This document shows, in pieces, positions 51,149 through 59,703 of a stretch of 64,000 nt of DNA. Made by a program: the position numbers and the translations under genes. The stretch comes from Rhodococcus qingshengii JCM 15477 (GTDB lineage Bacteria > Actinomycetota > Actinomycetes > Mycobacteriales > Mycobacteriaceae). The stretch lies in NCBI RefSeq assembly GCF_023221595.1, contig NZ_CP096564.1, positions 1 through 64,000 of the forward strand, given 5' to 3'. A model generated the notes under the pieces. It was given only the letters and a program-made list of their open reading frames with translations. It searched no databases and was not told where the DNA came from. Position 1 is the stretch's first letter; the number at the start of each line of letters is the position of its first letter.

Positions 51149-52882
51149 TCAGTTGATTCCGGCTTGAGTGGGTGTCGCGGCGGTCGTTGATGTAGCGACC
51201 GACGAACTAGCAGCGGGGCTGCTGGTCGCGGTGGTCGTTGCCGTCGTCGCGCCAGTTGTCGTCGTAGTCGGAGACGTCATCGTGCCGGTGGTGGTGGTGC
51301 GGGAGCCGAGAATCTCGCTGGCCGAACGGCTTTGCTGTCCGAGTGCAGCAAGTAGTGGCCCGCTCTGATCGAGTGAGCGCGGCGCGTTGCCGCCCACCTG
51401 GTCGCCGGTCAGATCGTGAGCGAGAGCGAGAATCCAGTCCGTCGCCAACTCCACTGGCGTCTGACCGCCTGTCCCCACGGGGGTGGTGGTGTAGCTGCCG
51501 TGCTTGGCGATCGTGTCCCAGTACGCCGCATCGGTCGCCATCTTCGCTAGGCCCTTGTTATCCGCGAAACCGGACTTGACCTCATTGAATGCAAGGCTGA
51601 CAGTCTTGTCGATGGTGGCCGGCGGAACCAGCTTGACCGTCGCATTGAGCACCTTCGCGCCGAGCACACCGATAGCGGCTTGCGGTCCGGCAACACCAGC
51701 GGCAGCGATTTGCGTGATGGACTGTGGCGAGAGAACGTCCTTGGCCACCGTCACGGCCGCCGCGATGCCCATGCCGGCAATCTTCGTCACCGCAGCTACC
51801 GCTTCGCTGATGCCGTCCTGGCGCTTGGACGGGTCGCTGTAGGCGACCATTCGATTGAGAACCGTTGTGCTCGAGTCCTTGACAGTGAAAGCGCCTGCCT
51901 TGGAGTCGAAGTTGATGTTGTCGTTGACGACGGATGCACCGGTGTAGATCACAGACTGCCCGAGCGCGGTACCGACACTCGTCAGGATGGATACCGGGTC
52001 CTGGGTGTCCATGCTGGACTGACCGGCTATGTTGGCGACCATTCGTGCCAACGGTGCGTCAGCGGGAGTGTCGCACGCCAGATCACCTGCGGTGCAGAAG
52101 GAAGCGACACGGTCGGCAACCTTGCCGAAGGACCGCTCCCCCGTCGTTTCCGGGGCGATGCCGCCACCGGCGGGAGTCGCAGTCGCTGCGACCTGTACGG
52201 ATTCGACCGAGTCGCCCTTGGCGCCGGGTGCGGCCGCCGGGGCGGTCTGAGACGACGACGCGAACACCGGCGAACCGGCCGGGCGGGTCGGGTCCGAGAA
52301 GAGTGCGGCACCGGCGAACCGATCAGCAGAGATAGGTCCTTCGCCTGCTCCGATCTCACGCGAGAGCGCGGACGCGACCTGTGCACCCTGGCTGTAGCCA
52401 CCGACGAACACGTGAGTGTCCGGGCACTTGCTCGCCAGATCGGTGAGCATCGCCGTGGCGTTGGTGATTCCCATCTGCACCGACTGCTCGTACGTGTCTT
52501 TGGACTGATCACCAGGCTTGCCACCGAAGCTCGCCGAGTAGTTCACGTAGGAGCGGTCGATGACGCCCTTTTTGCCGTTGTCGCCGTTGGCTTCCACCAG
52601 CGCAGGGATGGCGACCTGGGAAAAGAACCCGCCGTCCGTGTCGGTCGGTGCGTCCGGGGAACTGTCTGTCGTGCCGTTGACCAACAGCAGGTGCAGCGGT
52701 GTGCACCCCGAATCCGCAGCAGAGGCAGAAGTCGTCGACGACGTGGTGGTTGTCGAGGACGGCGTCGGAGTGGAGGTCGGTGTTTGCGCGTTTGCGGCGC
52801 TGGTACCAGCCATCGCGATCAGCATCACCGCAGTCGCAGCCGTCGCGGACGACCGCCTAAGCGTGAGTGAATGAATGTGCAT
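51149..52882 (-). CDS. Cutinase-family esterase of the conjugation operon
   Basis: The 577-residue exported protein has a signal peptide (SSATAATAVMLIAMAG, cleavage near ANA-Q), a Thr/Ser/Pro linker, and a cutinase-type alpha/beta hydrolase domain (about 60-330): PLHLLLVNGTTDSSPDAPTD, VNYSASFGGKPGDQS, and the nucleophile motif VFVGGYSQGAQVASAL; the acid and His are expected around DLACDTPAD and the following region. The C-terminal 250 residues are an extra Ala/Val-rich domain plus a Thr-rich tail. The ATG overlaps the end of the previous gene region. It may act on mycolate or lipid layers during pilus passage. Confidence 0.82.
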   Translation of the reverse strand: MHIHSLTLRRSSATAATAVMLIAMAGTSAANAQTPTSTPTPSSTTTTSSTTSASAADSGCTPLHLLLVNGTTDSSPDAPTDTDGGFFSQVAIPALVEANGDNGKKGVIDRSYVNYSASFGGKPGDQSKDTYEQSVQMGITNATAMLTDLASKCPDTHVFVGGYSQGAQVASALSREIGAGEGPISADRFAGAALFSDPTRPAGSPVFASSSQTAPAAAPGAKGDSVESVQVAATATPAGGGIAPETTGERSFGKVADRVASFCTAGDLACDTPADAPLARMVANIAGQSSMDTQDPVSILTSVGTALGQSVIYTGASVVNDNINFDSKAGAFTVKDSSTTVLNRMVAYSDPSKRQDGISEAVAAVTKIAGMGIAAAVTVAKDVLSPQSITQIAAAGVAGPQAAIGVLGAKVLNATVKLVPPATIDKTVSLAFNEVKSGFADNKGLAKMATDAAYWDTIAKHGSYTTTPVGTGGQTPVELATDWILALAHDLTGDQVGGNAPRSLDQSGPLLAALGQQSRSASEILGSRTTTTGTMTSPTTTTTGATTATTTATSSPAASSSVATSTTAATPTQAGIN

Positions 52883-52884
52883 TT

Positions 52885-53814
52885 CTACTGCCCTTCCCTG
52901 GGATTGATGGCAACAATTCGGGCACCGGAACCGTCCGGGGCGCCGGTCGTGACGACCGTCTGGCGGTACTTGACGTTCGATCCGTCGGGATGACGCTCGT
53001 AGAGGTCGACCTCGTAACGGCCGTTGCCGACAGGCGCGGCAAGCACGCACTGCTCGGACCCTGCGGGCAATTGAGCGAAGCCGTTCGTGAGCTGTTCGAC
53101 TGATCCAATCGAGTTGTCGGGGGCGACAAAGCTGCGAGCCTTCGCTGCATCACCCGAATAGAACGCGGTCTGGAAGCTGGCGATCGCCGACATACCGGCA
53201 TCCGAGGATTCGGGGGTGGCCAGCTCGCGAGGAGAAAAGCCGGTGCACCACGAATTCGCCGCGACGGGAGCAGCTGTCGTGGTGAGCGAAGACGGCGGCA
53301 CAGCCGAGGACGCGAGATCGGTGATCGGAGTGGGCGATTCCTCCCCACTCGACAGACCCGACAACGCCAGTGCAGCCCCGACGCCGAGCACGACGACGGT
53401 CGCCACTGCGCCACCGACAGCAACGGCGCTGCGATGACTGCGGAACCACGAGGACTTCTGCTCCGGCGCGGAAGCAGCCCCGGCAGGAGACCTTGGAAGG
53501 AACTGCGTCGACGGCATGGGAGGAGTCACCGGAAACTGATCGGTGTCGTCATCCCTCGCCGGACGCTCGTCATCTGCGAAGGATTCGGAGGTCCCGGGCG
53601 GATCCAGATCGGTACCCCCATCGAGGTCCTGATCTGCGGATTCCGGCACGGTAGAGAACCAATCGTCCTCGGCCTCATCCACATCGGATTCGGGCATGGA
53701 AGAGACGACGGACAGCGGCGGCGTCGCAGCTACCGCGGACGAATCGCCCACATGCGGCGGGGGCGAGTTGAACCAGTCCTCTTCGTCGACGGGGGGACGC
53801 TGCGAATCACTCAC
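52885..53814 (-). CDS. Single-pass membrane protein with exported domain
   Basis: The 309-residue protein has an acidic, Pro-rich cytosolic half with a repeated DWF motif (EEDWFNSPP, EDDWFSTVP), one membrane segment (SAVAVGGAVATVVVLGVGAA) and an exported domain with CTGFSPRELATP and FYSGDAAKARSFVAPDNSI that fits an NTF2-like fold. Very likely a T4SS envelope subunit. It ends 2 bases before the cutinase-like start. Confidence 0.72.
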   Translation of the reverse strand: MSDSQRPPVDEEDWFNSPPPHVGDSSAVAATPPLSVVSSMPESDVDEAEDDWFSTVPESADQDLDGGTDLDPPGTSESFADDERPARDDDTDQFPVTPPMPSTQFLPRSPAGAASAPEQKSSWFRSHRSAVAVGGAVATVVVLGVGAALALSGLSSGEESPTPITDLASSAVPPSSLTTTAAPVAANSWCTGFSPRELATPESSDAGMSAIASFQTAFYSGDAAKARSFVAPDNSIGSVEQLTNGFAQLPAGSEQCVLAAPVGNGRYEVDLYERHPDGSNVKYRQTVVTTGAPDGSGARIVAINPREGQ

Positions 53815-53923
53815 GATCTGCGCCTTTCCTTTTTCTGTGGGGCGGTGGAGTCAGTTGCGCTATCCCGCCGTGGCGGGAACACAGTCAGGGGGCGAGAGAA
53901 TCCCGCGCCCCCTGACCGAGTGG

Positions 53924-55123
53924 TTATGCGGGGATACCGGCACCGATCGCGTCGGAGATCATCGAGATAGGCAGGCCGGGAACAGCGGTGGCCGCAGCGA
54001 TATCAGTGACCGCCTGGTCGAATGCCGCAACAGCACCCTCGCCGCCGGGCAGCGCCGAGACCGTCTCGCGGATCTGGGTGTCGATCGCCGGGGCGGCAGC
54101 GGCAGCGTTGCGCACCCCGTCCGCGGCAGCAGTGCCGACCGGCGGCGACGCCGACCACGAATCGAGAACATTCTGTGTTTCAGTGGTGATGGCGGGCTGA
54201 TCGATGTCCGGGATGACGACCTCGGATTCACGGCCGTTTTCACCTTCGCCGAACGCGGTACCCACGCCGACGCCGATCGCGGTTCCGACTGCGCCAGAAG
54301 CGATTACGACAGGAGCTGCAACAACCGCACCGACTGCACCGCCTGCGACAGCTCCCACTACGGTTCCCGGAACGGAACCGACACCGGGGATCGGGATGAG
54401 AGCGTTGCCCAATGCCAGACCGATATTGCCGCCGATGCCAGCACCGATCGCCGTTGTCGCCGCAAGCACCGGCGCGGAAGCGGCCAGTCCAGCGGTCAAA
54501 CCGACTGCGCCAGCGGTGAATTGTGATGCCGCCATCTGCTGTGCGGTGTCCAGCGGGATACCGGTGGATCGGTAGAAGTCGGTCGTCTGAGCAAGCCAGA
54601 CCGCCGACTGGCCGCTGACCCGATTAAGCGTGTCGGTGGTCCACCAATTCGGCTTCTTGAAAATGAAGTTTCCGAAAGCGCCCATTTCCGGCGGCGGAGC
54701 AATCGGAGCTGTTGCGGTTTCGACCGGAACCGGCAGGTGCAAATCCGCAATGTTGACCTGCGGCGCGACCGGGTCCTGACTGTTGTCGTAGTTGCCTGTC
54801 TCGTAGTCCCAACCGGGACGCGGCTGGTACGGCTGCTGATACTCCACCGGGGAGGGCACCCAGGTGACCGGCACGGTTTGCTGCACCGGCGGAGCGACTG
54901 GAGCAGCGGGAGGAGCTGTCACACCAGGCTGAACGCCTTCAGTCGTGACACCAGGCTGAACGCCTTCAGTGCTCACGCCGGGTTGGACCGGATCGGCAAG
55001 CGCTACACCCGCACCGCCGAATGTCGTTACGACCAGGGCGGTCAGTGCGGTCAGCGTGACCCCGGCGACTGCCGAACGCTGTGCGGCCCGGTGCTTACCG
55101 GCCCGATTACGGTGATTCGTCAA
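53924..55123 (-). CDS. Exported Gly/Ala-rich protein, first gene of the T4SS operon
   Basis: The 399-residue protein starts at a TTG with GAAGGAGAG six bases upstream. It has a signal peptide (GVTLTALTALVVTTFGGAGV, then ALADP), three copies of VQPGV(S/T)TEG-like repeats, a Pro-rich segment, and a long hydrophobic Gly/Ala-rich middle (APVVIASGAVGTAIGVGVG and similar) that could insert in a membrane or form a pore-like oligomer. No family recognised. The minus-strand operon starts here. Confidence 0.75.
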   Translation of the reverse strand: MTNHRNRAGKHRAAQRSAVAGVTLTALTALVVTTFGGAGVALADPVQPGVSTEGVQPGVTTEGVQPGVTAPPAAPVAPPVQQTVPVTWVPSPVEYQQPYQPRPGWDYETGNYDNSQDPVAPQVNIADLHLPVPVETATAPIAPPPEMGAFGNFIFKKPNWWTTDTLNRVSGQSAVWLAQTTDFYRSTGIPLDTAQQMAASQFTAGAVGLTAGLAASAPVLAATTAIGAGIGGNIGLALGNALIPIPGVGSVPGTVVGAVAGGAVGAVVAAPVVIASGAVGTAIGVGVGTAFGEGENGRESEVVIPDIDQPAITTETQNVLDSWSASPPVGTAAADGVRNAAAAAPAIDTQIRETVSALPGGEGAVAAFDQAVTDIAAATAVPGLPISMISDAIGAGIPA

Positions 55124-55225
55124 AATTGCTCTCCTTCAATGTGTTTGTGGTGCAACCACAAACCGGGCGGGAAACGAAACGGAAGCCAGCACGGCAGTAG
55201 CTACGCGGCCGTGGCTCCCGACGCG

Positions 55226-55642
55226 TCAGCGCCGGGAAGGCCGGATCGTTATAGGGGCGAAAGCCCCTTCACGGAGCGTTGAAAGATGGTTGAGGATGTG
55301 CAGTTGCGTGTGCCACATGGCGCATACGCCGAAGAACCCAGTAACCGGGATGCTGACGCATATATGGCCCGGCTTGCAGCCGGCGCGATGAGCGACACTG
55401 GCAAACAACGGAATACAGCGCTTCAGTGAAGTCGCACCCACCCGCTCTCCGGGCAGGGAGAGTGAGGTGGGTGCTTCACCGGCCGCATCTTCATGCAGCG
55501 CTGGGCGATGGGCCGAGATCGGGGCGGCAGTGCTGGATCCAGGCATGACGAGTTGCCCGACTTCCTGGTAAATGGAATCCGGGTTGTTCGCCACCTGAGT
55601 TATCCAGGCAGAGCGGGTGTTTTGAGCAGAGCTGTTCCCCAT
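55226..55642 (-). CDS. Possible hypothetical gene
   Basis: A 138-residue frame with GGAGG six bases upstream of the ATG. The protein has no signal or membrane segment. A strong hairpin (55434-55474) lies inside it, which argues against a coding role. It would precede the T4SS operon on the same strand. Low support. Confidence 0.3.
   Translation of the reverse strand: MGNSSAQNTRSAWITQVANNPDSIYQEVGQLVMPGSSTAAPISAHRPALHEDAAGEAPTSLSLPGERVGATSLKRCIPLFASVAHRAGCKPGHICVSIPVTGFFGVCAMWHTQLHILNHLSTLREGAFAPITIRPSRR
55434..55474. terminator. Long GC-rich hairpin
   Basis: GCACCCACC near 55434 faces GGTGGGTGC near 55466-55474, with CTCTCC/GGAGAG inside; an imperfect stem of about 17 bp around GGGCA. Probably a terminator or structured leader upstream of the T4SS operon. 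Confidence 0.5.
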
Positions 55643-56104
55643 GACTGCCTCCGGCTTGTTGCGATTTCAACCAGATCGCTTATGCTCGGAAGCCTGCGGT
55701 CTGGGCGCCTTTGTGTGTGTTGCACTGCAGGCTGGAAAGAACCCCAGGATCGGAACGCGACGCCAATCACAAGTCCGCTTCTGGGGTTTTCTGCACGACA
55801 AGGGCCAGCCCGATTCACATCTGGCCGGTATTCGTCGTGGAGTCGAATGTCACGAGCAGGCTGAATGCCGCTCTGTGCATGAAAAATAATCAAGTCGCCT
55901 GCCCCTGCCCGGGAGAAAGTGGGCACGCCTGAATAGGGCTGTGCCACTTGCGTGGTGCTGCATCTGGAACCGACCTCGACAAGATCCAGGAAACCCCCGG
56001 GAGGGAGCGCATTCGAAGCGTATTGCAAACCGGCTGGTTTGTGCAACCTATACACGCGCCTTCACCTCGATCCTCACTGGCGCTCCGAGCTAGCATTGCT
56101 GTCA
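55643..56104. other. Region upstream of the XRE gene with a possible NlpC/P60 remnant
   Basis: On the minus strand one frame contains GLQYASNALPPGG, STTQVAQPYSG and SRAGAGDLIIFHAQSG, reminiscent of an NlpC/P60 wall peptidase, but the catalytic Cys and His context is missing. Best read as decayed sequence. No supported gene. Confidence 0.3.
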
Positions 56105-56107
56105 ACA

Positions 56108-56127
56108 ATAACACGCAACGATAACAC
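56108..56127. promoter_or_regulatory. 13-bp-spaced direct repeats upstream of the XRE gene
   Basis: ATAACAC occurs at 56108-56114 and again at 56121-56127 with CGCAACG-like spacing. A close variant pair flanks the other side of the gene at 56662-56680. Likely binding site of the XRE protein. Confidence 0.5.
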
Positions 56128-56164
56128 AGGCTAGTGGCGGGTACCGCTCCAGGGAGGCGCAAGA

Positions 56165-56659
56165 ATGAGCGAGCAAGCAGGCGATCTGACCCCAGGAGTT
56201 GATGAAGTGCCACGGAGTGGAGTGCGCGGCTTTCGGGCCGACAGGCTCCGTGAGTTGCGTGTGAAAGCGGGGCTGACGCCCGACGATCTGTCGGTGCGTA
56301 TCGGGTCCAGCCGCCAGTCCGTTTCTCATTGGGAAACGGGACGGTCCACGCCGGCTCCACCTGTGCTCAAACAGATTGCCGACGAGCTTGACGTGTCGAT
56401 CAGCGTGCTGGTCCCGATTCCGGACAACAGGTTGCGAATGGGTGATCTACGGGTACGTGCCGGATTGACCCAGATACAAGCGGCGGAGCAGTTGAGCATC
56501 TCTCCTACCTCGCTCGCCGAGATCGAAAAGGGTATGAAGCCGGTGAACGAGGACCGCCTGGAAGCAATCGCTGGCCTCTACGGAGCCGACAAGTCCTTGG
56601 TGTTCGAGGCGTGGGAGCGCGGCCGAGAGGCGCGCGAGACACGCGCGAAATCTAAGTAG
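56165..56659 (+). CDS. XRE-type regulator with two HTH domains
   Basis: The 164-residue protein has two Cro/C1-like helix-turn-helix domains in tandem: residues 26-75 (LRELRVKAGLTPDDLSVRIG, SRQSVSHWETG) and 92-140 (DLRVRAGLTQIQAAEQLSIS, TSLAEIEKG). A GGGAGGC ribosome binding site precedes the ATG. Both flanks carry the same 13-bp-spaced repeats, so autoregulation and control of the next gene are likely. Candidate copy-number or transfer regulator. Confidence 0.88.
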   Translation: MSEQAGDLTPGVDEVPRSGVRGFRADRLRELRVKAGLTPDDLSVRIGSSRQSVSHWETGRSTPAPPVLKQIADELDVSISVLVPIPDNRLRMGDLRVRAGLTQIQAAEQLSISPTSLAEIEKGMKPVNEDRLEAIAGLYGADKSLVFEAWERGREARETRAKSK

Positions 56660-56661
56660 AA

Positions 56662-56680
56662 AATCACGCAACATAATCAC
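56662..56680. promoter_or_regulatory. 13-bp-spaced direct repeats downstream of the XRE gene
   Basis: AATCAC at 56662-56667 and 56675-56680 with the CGCAAC core between; matches the upstream pair at 56108-56127. It lies ahead of the RHH-like gene. Confidence 0.5.
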
Positions 56681-56733
56681 GCTCCGAATAGGATTTTTCA
56701 GTGATCTAGTATTCGGTGCGGCGTGTCACCCCG

Positions 56734-56749
56734 AAGTTGGCGCCAACTT
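56734..56749. promoter_or_regulatory. 16-bp perfect palindrome, likely operator
   Basis: AAGTTGGCGCCAACTT is a perfect palindrome, followed by more TGGCGC half-sites at about 56749 and 56770. It sits about 60 bp ahead of the RHH-like gene. Confidence 0.6.
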
Positions 56750-56808
56750 GGCGCAAGATGGCGGTGAACCTGGCGCACGTTCAGGCGCAGGATCGAAAGG
56801 AGAGGCAT

Positions 56809-57054
56809 ATGCCTAACCCAAGTAAAGGCAATCGCACTCGCGTGTCGACACGCCTGCCTGTGGACGTGGCCCAGGCGCTCGAAGAACTTCGGGCTAAGAC
56901 CGGCGTCAGCTCGGAAAGCCAGCTCGTGGCCGATGTTTTGGCACTGGTAACCGGTCACTCTGAACTCGTGGTTGAGCTTGACCAGGGAATTCTATTCGAC
57001 CTGGGACTCGATCAGAAGCTGCATTCTGAGGAGGTTCTGCCGCTGACCGCATAG
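56809..57054 (+). CDS. Small ribbon-helix-helix-like protein
   Basis: The 81-residue protein starts at the ATG at 56809, preceded by AAAGGAGAGG. NRTRVSTRLPVDVAQALEEL and TGVSSESQLVADVLALVTG fit a ribbon-helix-helix DNA-binding domain; the C-terminus is acidic and hydrophobic. Likely a plasmid copy or gene regulator acting on the palindrome upstream. Confidence 0.7.
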   Translation: MPNPSKGNRTRVSTRLPVDVAQALEELRAKTGVSSESQLVADVLALVTGHSELVVELDQGILFDLGLDQKLHSEEVLPLTA

Positions 57055-57129
57055 CGAAACTCTTCTCCGGCAGGAGAATACGTGACAATTTCACACGCTT
57101 TGCAGTAGCACGAACCCCCTAGAAATCGA

Positions 57130-57158
57130 AAATCCCCCGGCGGGCAGGCCGAGGGTTT
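57130..57158. terminator. Imperfect hairpin, possible terminator
   Basis: AAATCCCCCGG (57130-57140) faces CCGAGGGTTT (57149-57158). It ends with a T-run and lies between the RHH-like gene and Rep. Confidence 0.45.
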
Positions 57159-57298
57159 CCGAAGTGGGTGAGAGGTTGAGCTGGTAACTCGCGCTCTCGG
57201 TGGTACTGCGCTTCCCCGAAGGGACTGTCTTGCTGGACAGGTCTCAGGGTACATCGCGCCCTGATGAAGTTTCAATAACTGATTCGCGTGTCTTGGTG

Positions 57299-58594
57299 AT
57301 GGAGTACACGCACACTCCCCTACAACGCCCGTACTGCGGGAGCAGCCCCACGCGACGCCGGTACGGCACAGCCCGCGCACCCCACACAGTCCGTGGGCAC
57401 GTACGCGGGCATCAGTGCCAATCGCTCACGCCGATGTTCATCAAGGCCCTTGGCGGGCCGAAAGAAGCGTGCCGGCGGTACTGCCAGATGCGGCTCGACC
57501 TTGGCGACGGCGCATACAACGGCATCCCCGTCTGGCAGGGCGCTCAACACTGGGTGGAAATCGTTGTCCGCGAGGCATATACGGCCGAATACAAGAACAT
57601 TCGCCCCGCTCTGGTCGAGACGACAGGCGGCGGAATCAGCCTCAAAACTCTCCTTGCCGTCGCCACAGTCATGGCGTCAGTCGCTGAGTTCGACACTGGC
57701 CGTGAATCGCGTTTGTCTCTCGACAAGACTGTCGAACGCACGGGCAAGGGTGAGAGAACCGTGCAGCGTGCCCGTCAGGCCCTGAAACTGCTTCGAGTGG
57801 CCACCGAGGTCTTCCGTGGACGGCTTCGTAGGAAGAAGGGTGAACGACAGGGTTCGTACCGGGTGGGTGACAAGGGCCGAGGATGGGCGTCAGTGTGGGC
57901 ACTTCACCCGCGTAAGCCTGTGGATAAAACCCGTGTCTACGTGGACGGATCCATAAAGATGGCACCCCATCCCCGTAGGGGTCATCTTTTGTCTCTTCGC
58001 TCTCGTAGAGAGGTTTTTAATACAAAAGGATCTGTGAATAAACGAGCCGCTTCGCGGCGCAAGGAGTCCAAGGCCAAGGTCGAGAAGGTTGAAGCCATCC
58101 GGAAGGGCCTGTTGCTTGCATCCAAGTGGCTCAGCAATCCGCGAACGCCGGTCTGGGCGCGTCGGCACACCCCCCGAGGGTGGGCATCGGCACTGACCGA
58201 ACCAGCCGCACACGGTTGGACCGCAACGGATCTGAACGACACGATCGACGCCTGGGCGAACGCCCAGAACATGGTTCCGACCCCGAAGCACCCCATCGCA
58301 TTCATCCGTTGGCTCATGAAGCAGCAGGATCTGGCCTTCGCGCCGCATGTTCTCGCTCAGATTGCCGCTGACCAGGAGAAAGCTGAACGTGAACGCCAGT
58401 CCGCCGAGTTCGAGATGGAGCGAGAACGCTACGCATGGGCCGCGCCCGAGGACTCCCCCGGCCGCCAAGCAGCGCGTTTCGTTGCTCGTCGAGCCGCCGA
58501 TACGGCTCACCGCCGCAAGGTGGATACCTCAGCTCGTGAGAACGCCGCGCAGCCTGTGTGGATCACGCATCTACGCGACCTCGGACCGCAGTGA
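57299..58594 (+). CDS. Putative plasmid replication initiator
   Basis: The 431-residue protein (ATG 57299; a GTG at 57200 and an ATG at 57434 are alternatives) has an N-terminal Cys/Arg-rich part, a helical DNA-binding-like centre with a winged-helix pattern (LSLDKTVERTGKGERTVQRA, RQALKLLRVATEVFRGRLRR), a basic linker (KRAASRRKESKAKVEKVEA) and a helical C-terminus. The layout and location beside regulators and the par region fit a theta-type Rep, but I do not recognise a defined family, so this is inferred. Confidence 0.45.
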   Translation: MEYTHTPLQRPYCGSSPTRRRYGTARAPHTVRGHVRGHQCQSLTPMFIKALGGPKEACRRYCQMRLDLGDGAYNGIPVWQGAQHWVEIVVREAYTAEYKNIRPALVETTGGGISLKTLLAVATVMASVAEFDTGRESRLSLDKTVERTGKGERTVQRARQALKLLRVATEVFRGRLRRKKGERQGSYRVGDKGRGWASVWALHPRKPVDKTRVYVDGSIKMAPHPRRGHLLSLRSRREVFNTKGSVNKRAASRRKESKAKVEKVEAIRKGLLLASKWLSNPRTPVWARRHTPRGWASALTEPAAHGWTATDLNDTIDAWANAQNMVPTPKHPIAFIRWLMKQQDLAFAPHVLAQIAADQEKAERERQSAEFEMERERYAWAAPEDSPGRQAARFVARRAADTAHRRKVDTSARENAAQPVWITHLRDLGPQ

Positions 58595-58604
58595 GCAGCC
58601 GCGA

Positions 58605-59594
58605 TCAGCTTTCTGTGAGCGGAGAAATCTGCACGATCGCCAAACGCTCGGTCAAAGGTCCTGGATACGGGCTGATCCGCAGGGTCGAAGGGCGCCAGTC
58701 ATCATTTTCAGTCCGAAGACGAGCCACGACGTGGACCGGATCGGTCGAACCCAGATTGAACTTGTCCTGGGCCGAAGACAACAGATGTCGATCGTCGGCG
58801 TGGATGACCTGGTTCGCGCCAGGAATGTCGCGCCACTTCACCCACGGCGCTGGTTCGGGCAACCACAACGCCAACACAGCGGTCTGTGTGCAGAACACTG
58901 CGGTGTAGATGCCTGAATCTTTCACGCTCTCCTGCAACCCCAACTCAGCGAGTGTCGGCCGGCGCGGCGGCGTCGTATCGGTCACGTCGTGCCAGAGCAA
59001 CCGCAACCCGCGCTCGCCTTCCTCTACGCACCCCCGCGCCCACATATGCCAACGCATCACGCGGCCGTCCGCGTGCAGGACACTCATATCTGCGTCGAAG
59101 GTCTGATCGTCGACCGGATTGAGGCCGGCCGCGAGCATGGCCTCCGAATCGTCGAATTTGATCGCCTTCGCGTAATACTCCGCAGGCGTGCGCTCCGGAA
59201 CGTGATCCTCGGGTTTGACTCCCGACATCAGCGCAGCTTCGAGGGTTTGTGCGATGACGAAACGATCGAGCAGCCAGGAGAACCCGGACACGATTCGCGG
59301 CGGTACCGGTGGGACTTCGGGGTCGCCGATCCACAGCTGAACAGCGTGAACCTTGCCTGTCGGACCGACAACAGGAAGGCATTCGATTCGGTAGCTCCGC
59401 TGGTCGCGGGCGCTGTCGAGGGCCGGCAGGACGATCTTGGTTCTACTGCTCCGAACCTGCTCGATGATCGGGTCGATTCGCACGTCCGCGCTCGGCGAGA
59501 GCCGTTTGGTGGTTGCCCAGTTCTTGACGTTGCCACCGACGCTGACGACGGTCGGACTCTTCCCCAGCGTTTCGATCAAATGCCACTCGTTCAC
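58605..59594 (-). CDS. Rv3651-like PAS/GAF-fold protein
   Basis: The 329-residue protein starts at a GTG at 59594 behind GAGGTG. The opening NEWHLIETLGKSPTVVSVGG, NVKNWATTKRL and VHAVQLWIGDPEVPP recall Mycobacterium Rv3651 and related mycolata-specific sensors built of PAS/GAF-like domains. A ligand-sensing role is inferred. No kinase or output domain. It is convergent with the putative rep gene (10 bp apart) and 109 bp downstream of a P450 gene on the same strand. Confidence 0.7.
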   Translation of the reverse strand: MNEWHLIETLGKSPTVVSVGGNVKNWATTKRLSPSADVRIDPIIEQVRSSRTKIVLPALDSARDQRSYRIECLPVVGPTGKVHAVQLWIGDPEVPPVPPRIVSGFSWLLDRFVIAQTLEAALMSGVKPEDHVPERTPAEYYAKAIKFDDSEAMLAAGLNPVDDQTFDADMSVLHADGRVMRWHMWARGCVEEGERGLRLLWHDVTDTTPPRRPTLAELGLQESVKDSGIYTAVFCTQTAVLALWLPEPAPWVKWRDIPGANQVIHADDRHLLSSAQDKFNLGSTDPVHVVARLRTENDDWRPSTLRISPYPGPLTERLAIVQISPLTES

Positions 59595-59703
59595 AGACAC
59601 CTCGCTTACCGCTGCCACCCGCCCCCGCGGGAGCTGCCCCACCCGGGAAAACCCGGACAATTACGGCAACTCGGCAGACTACCGGCCAGTAGCGTACTCG
59701 GCG

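Noticed and set aside
51680..52870. Plus-strand frame of 396 codons opposite the cutinase-like gene
   Set aside because: Antisense shadow with Arg/Gly-rich composition typical of high-GC DNA.
55600..56055. Minus-strand frame resembling an NlpC/P60 peptidase
   Set aside because: Only a weak AGAGDLIIFH-like match; catalytic Cys/His context not visible. Kept only as a possible remnant.
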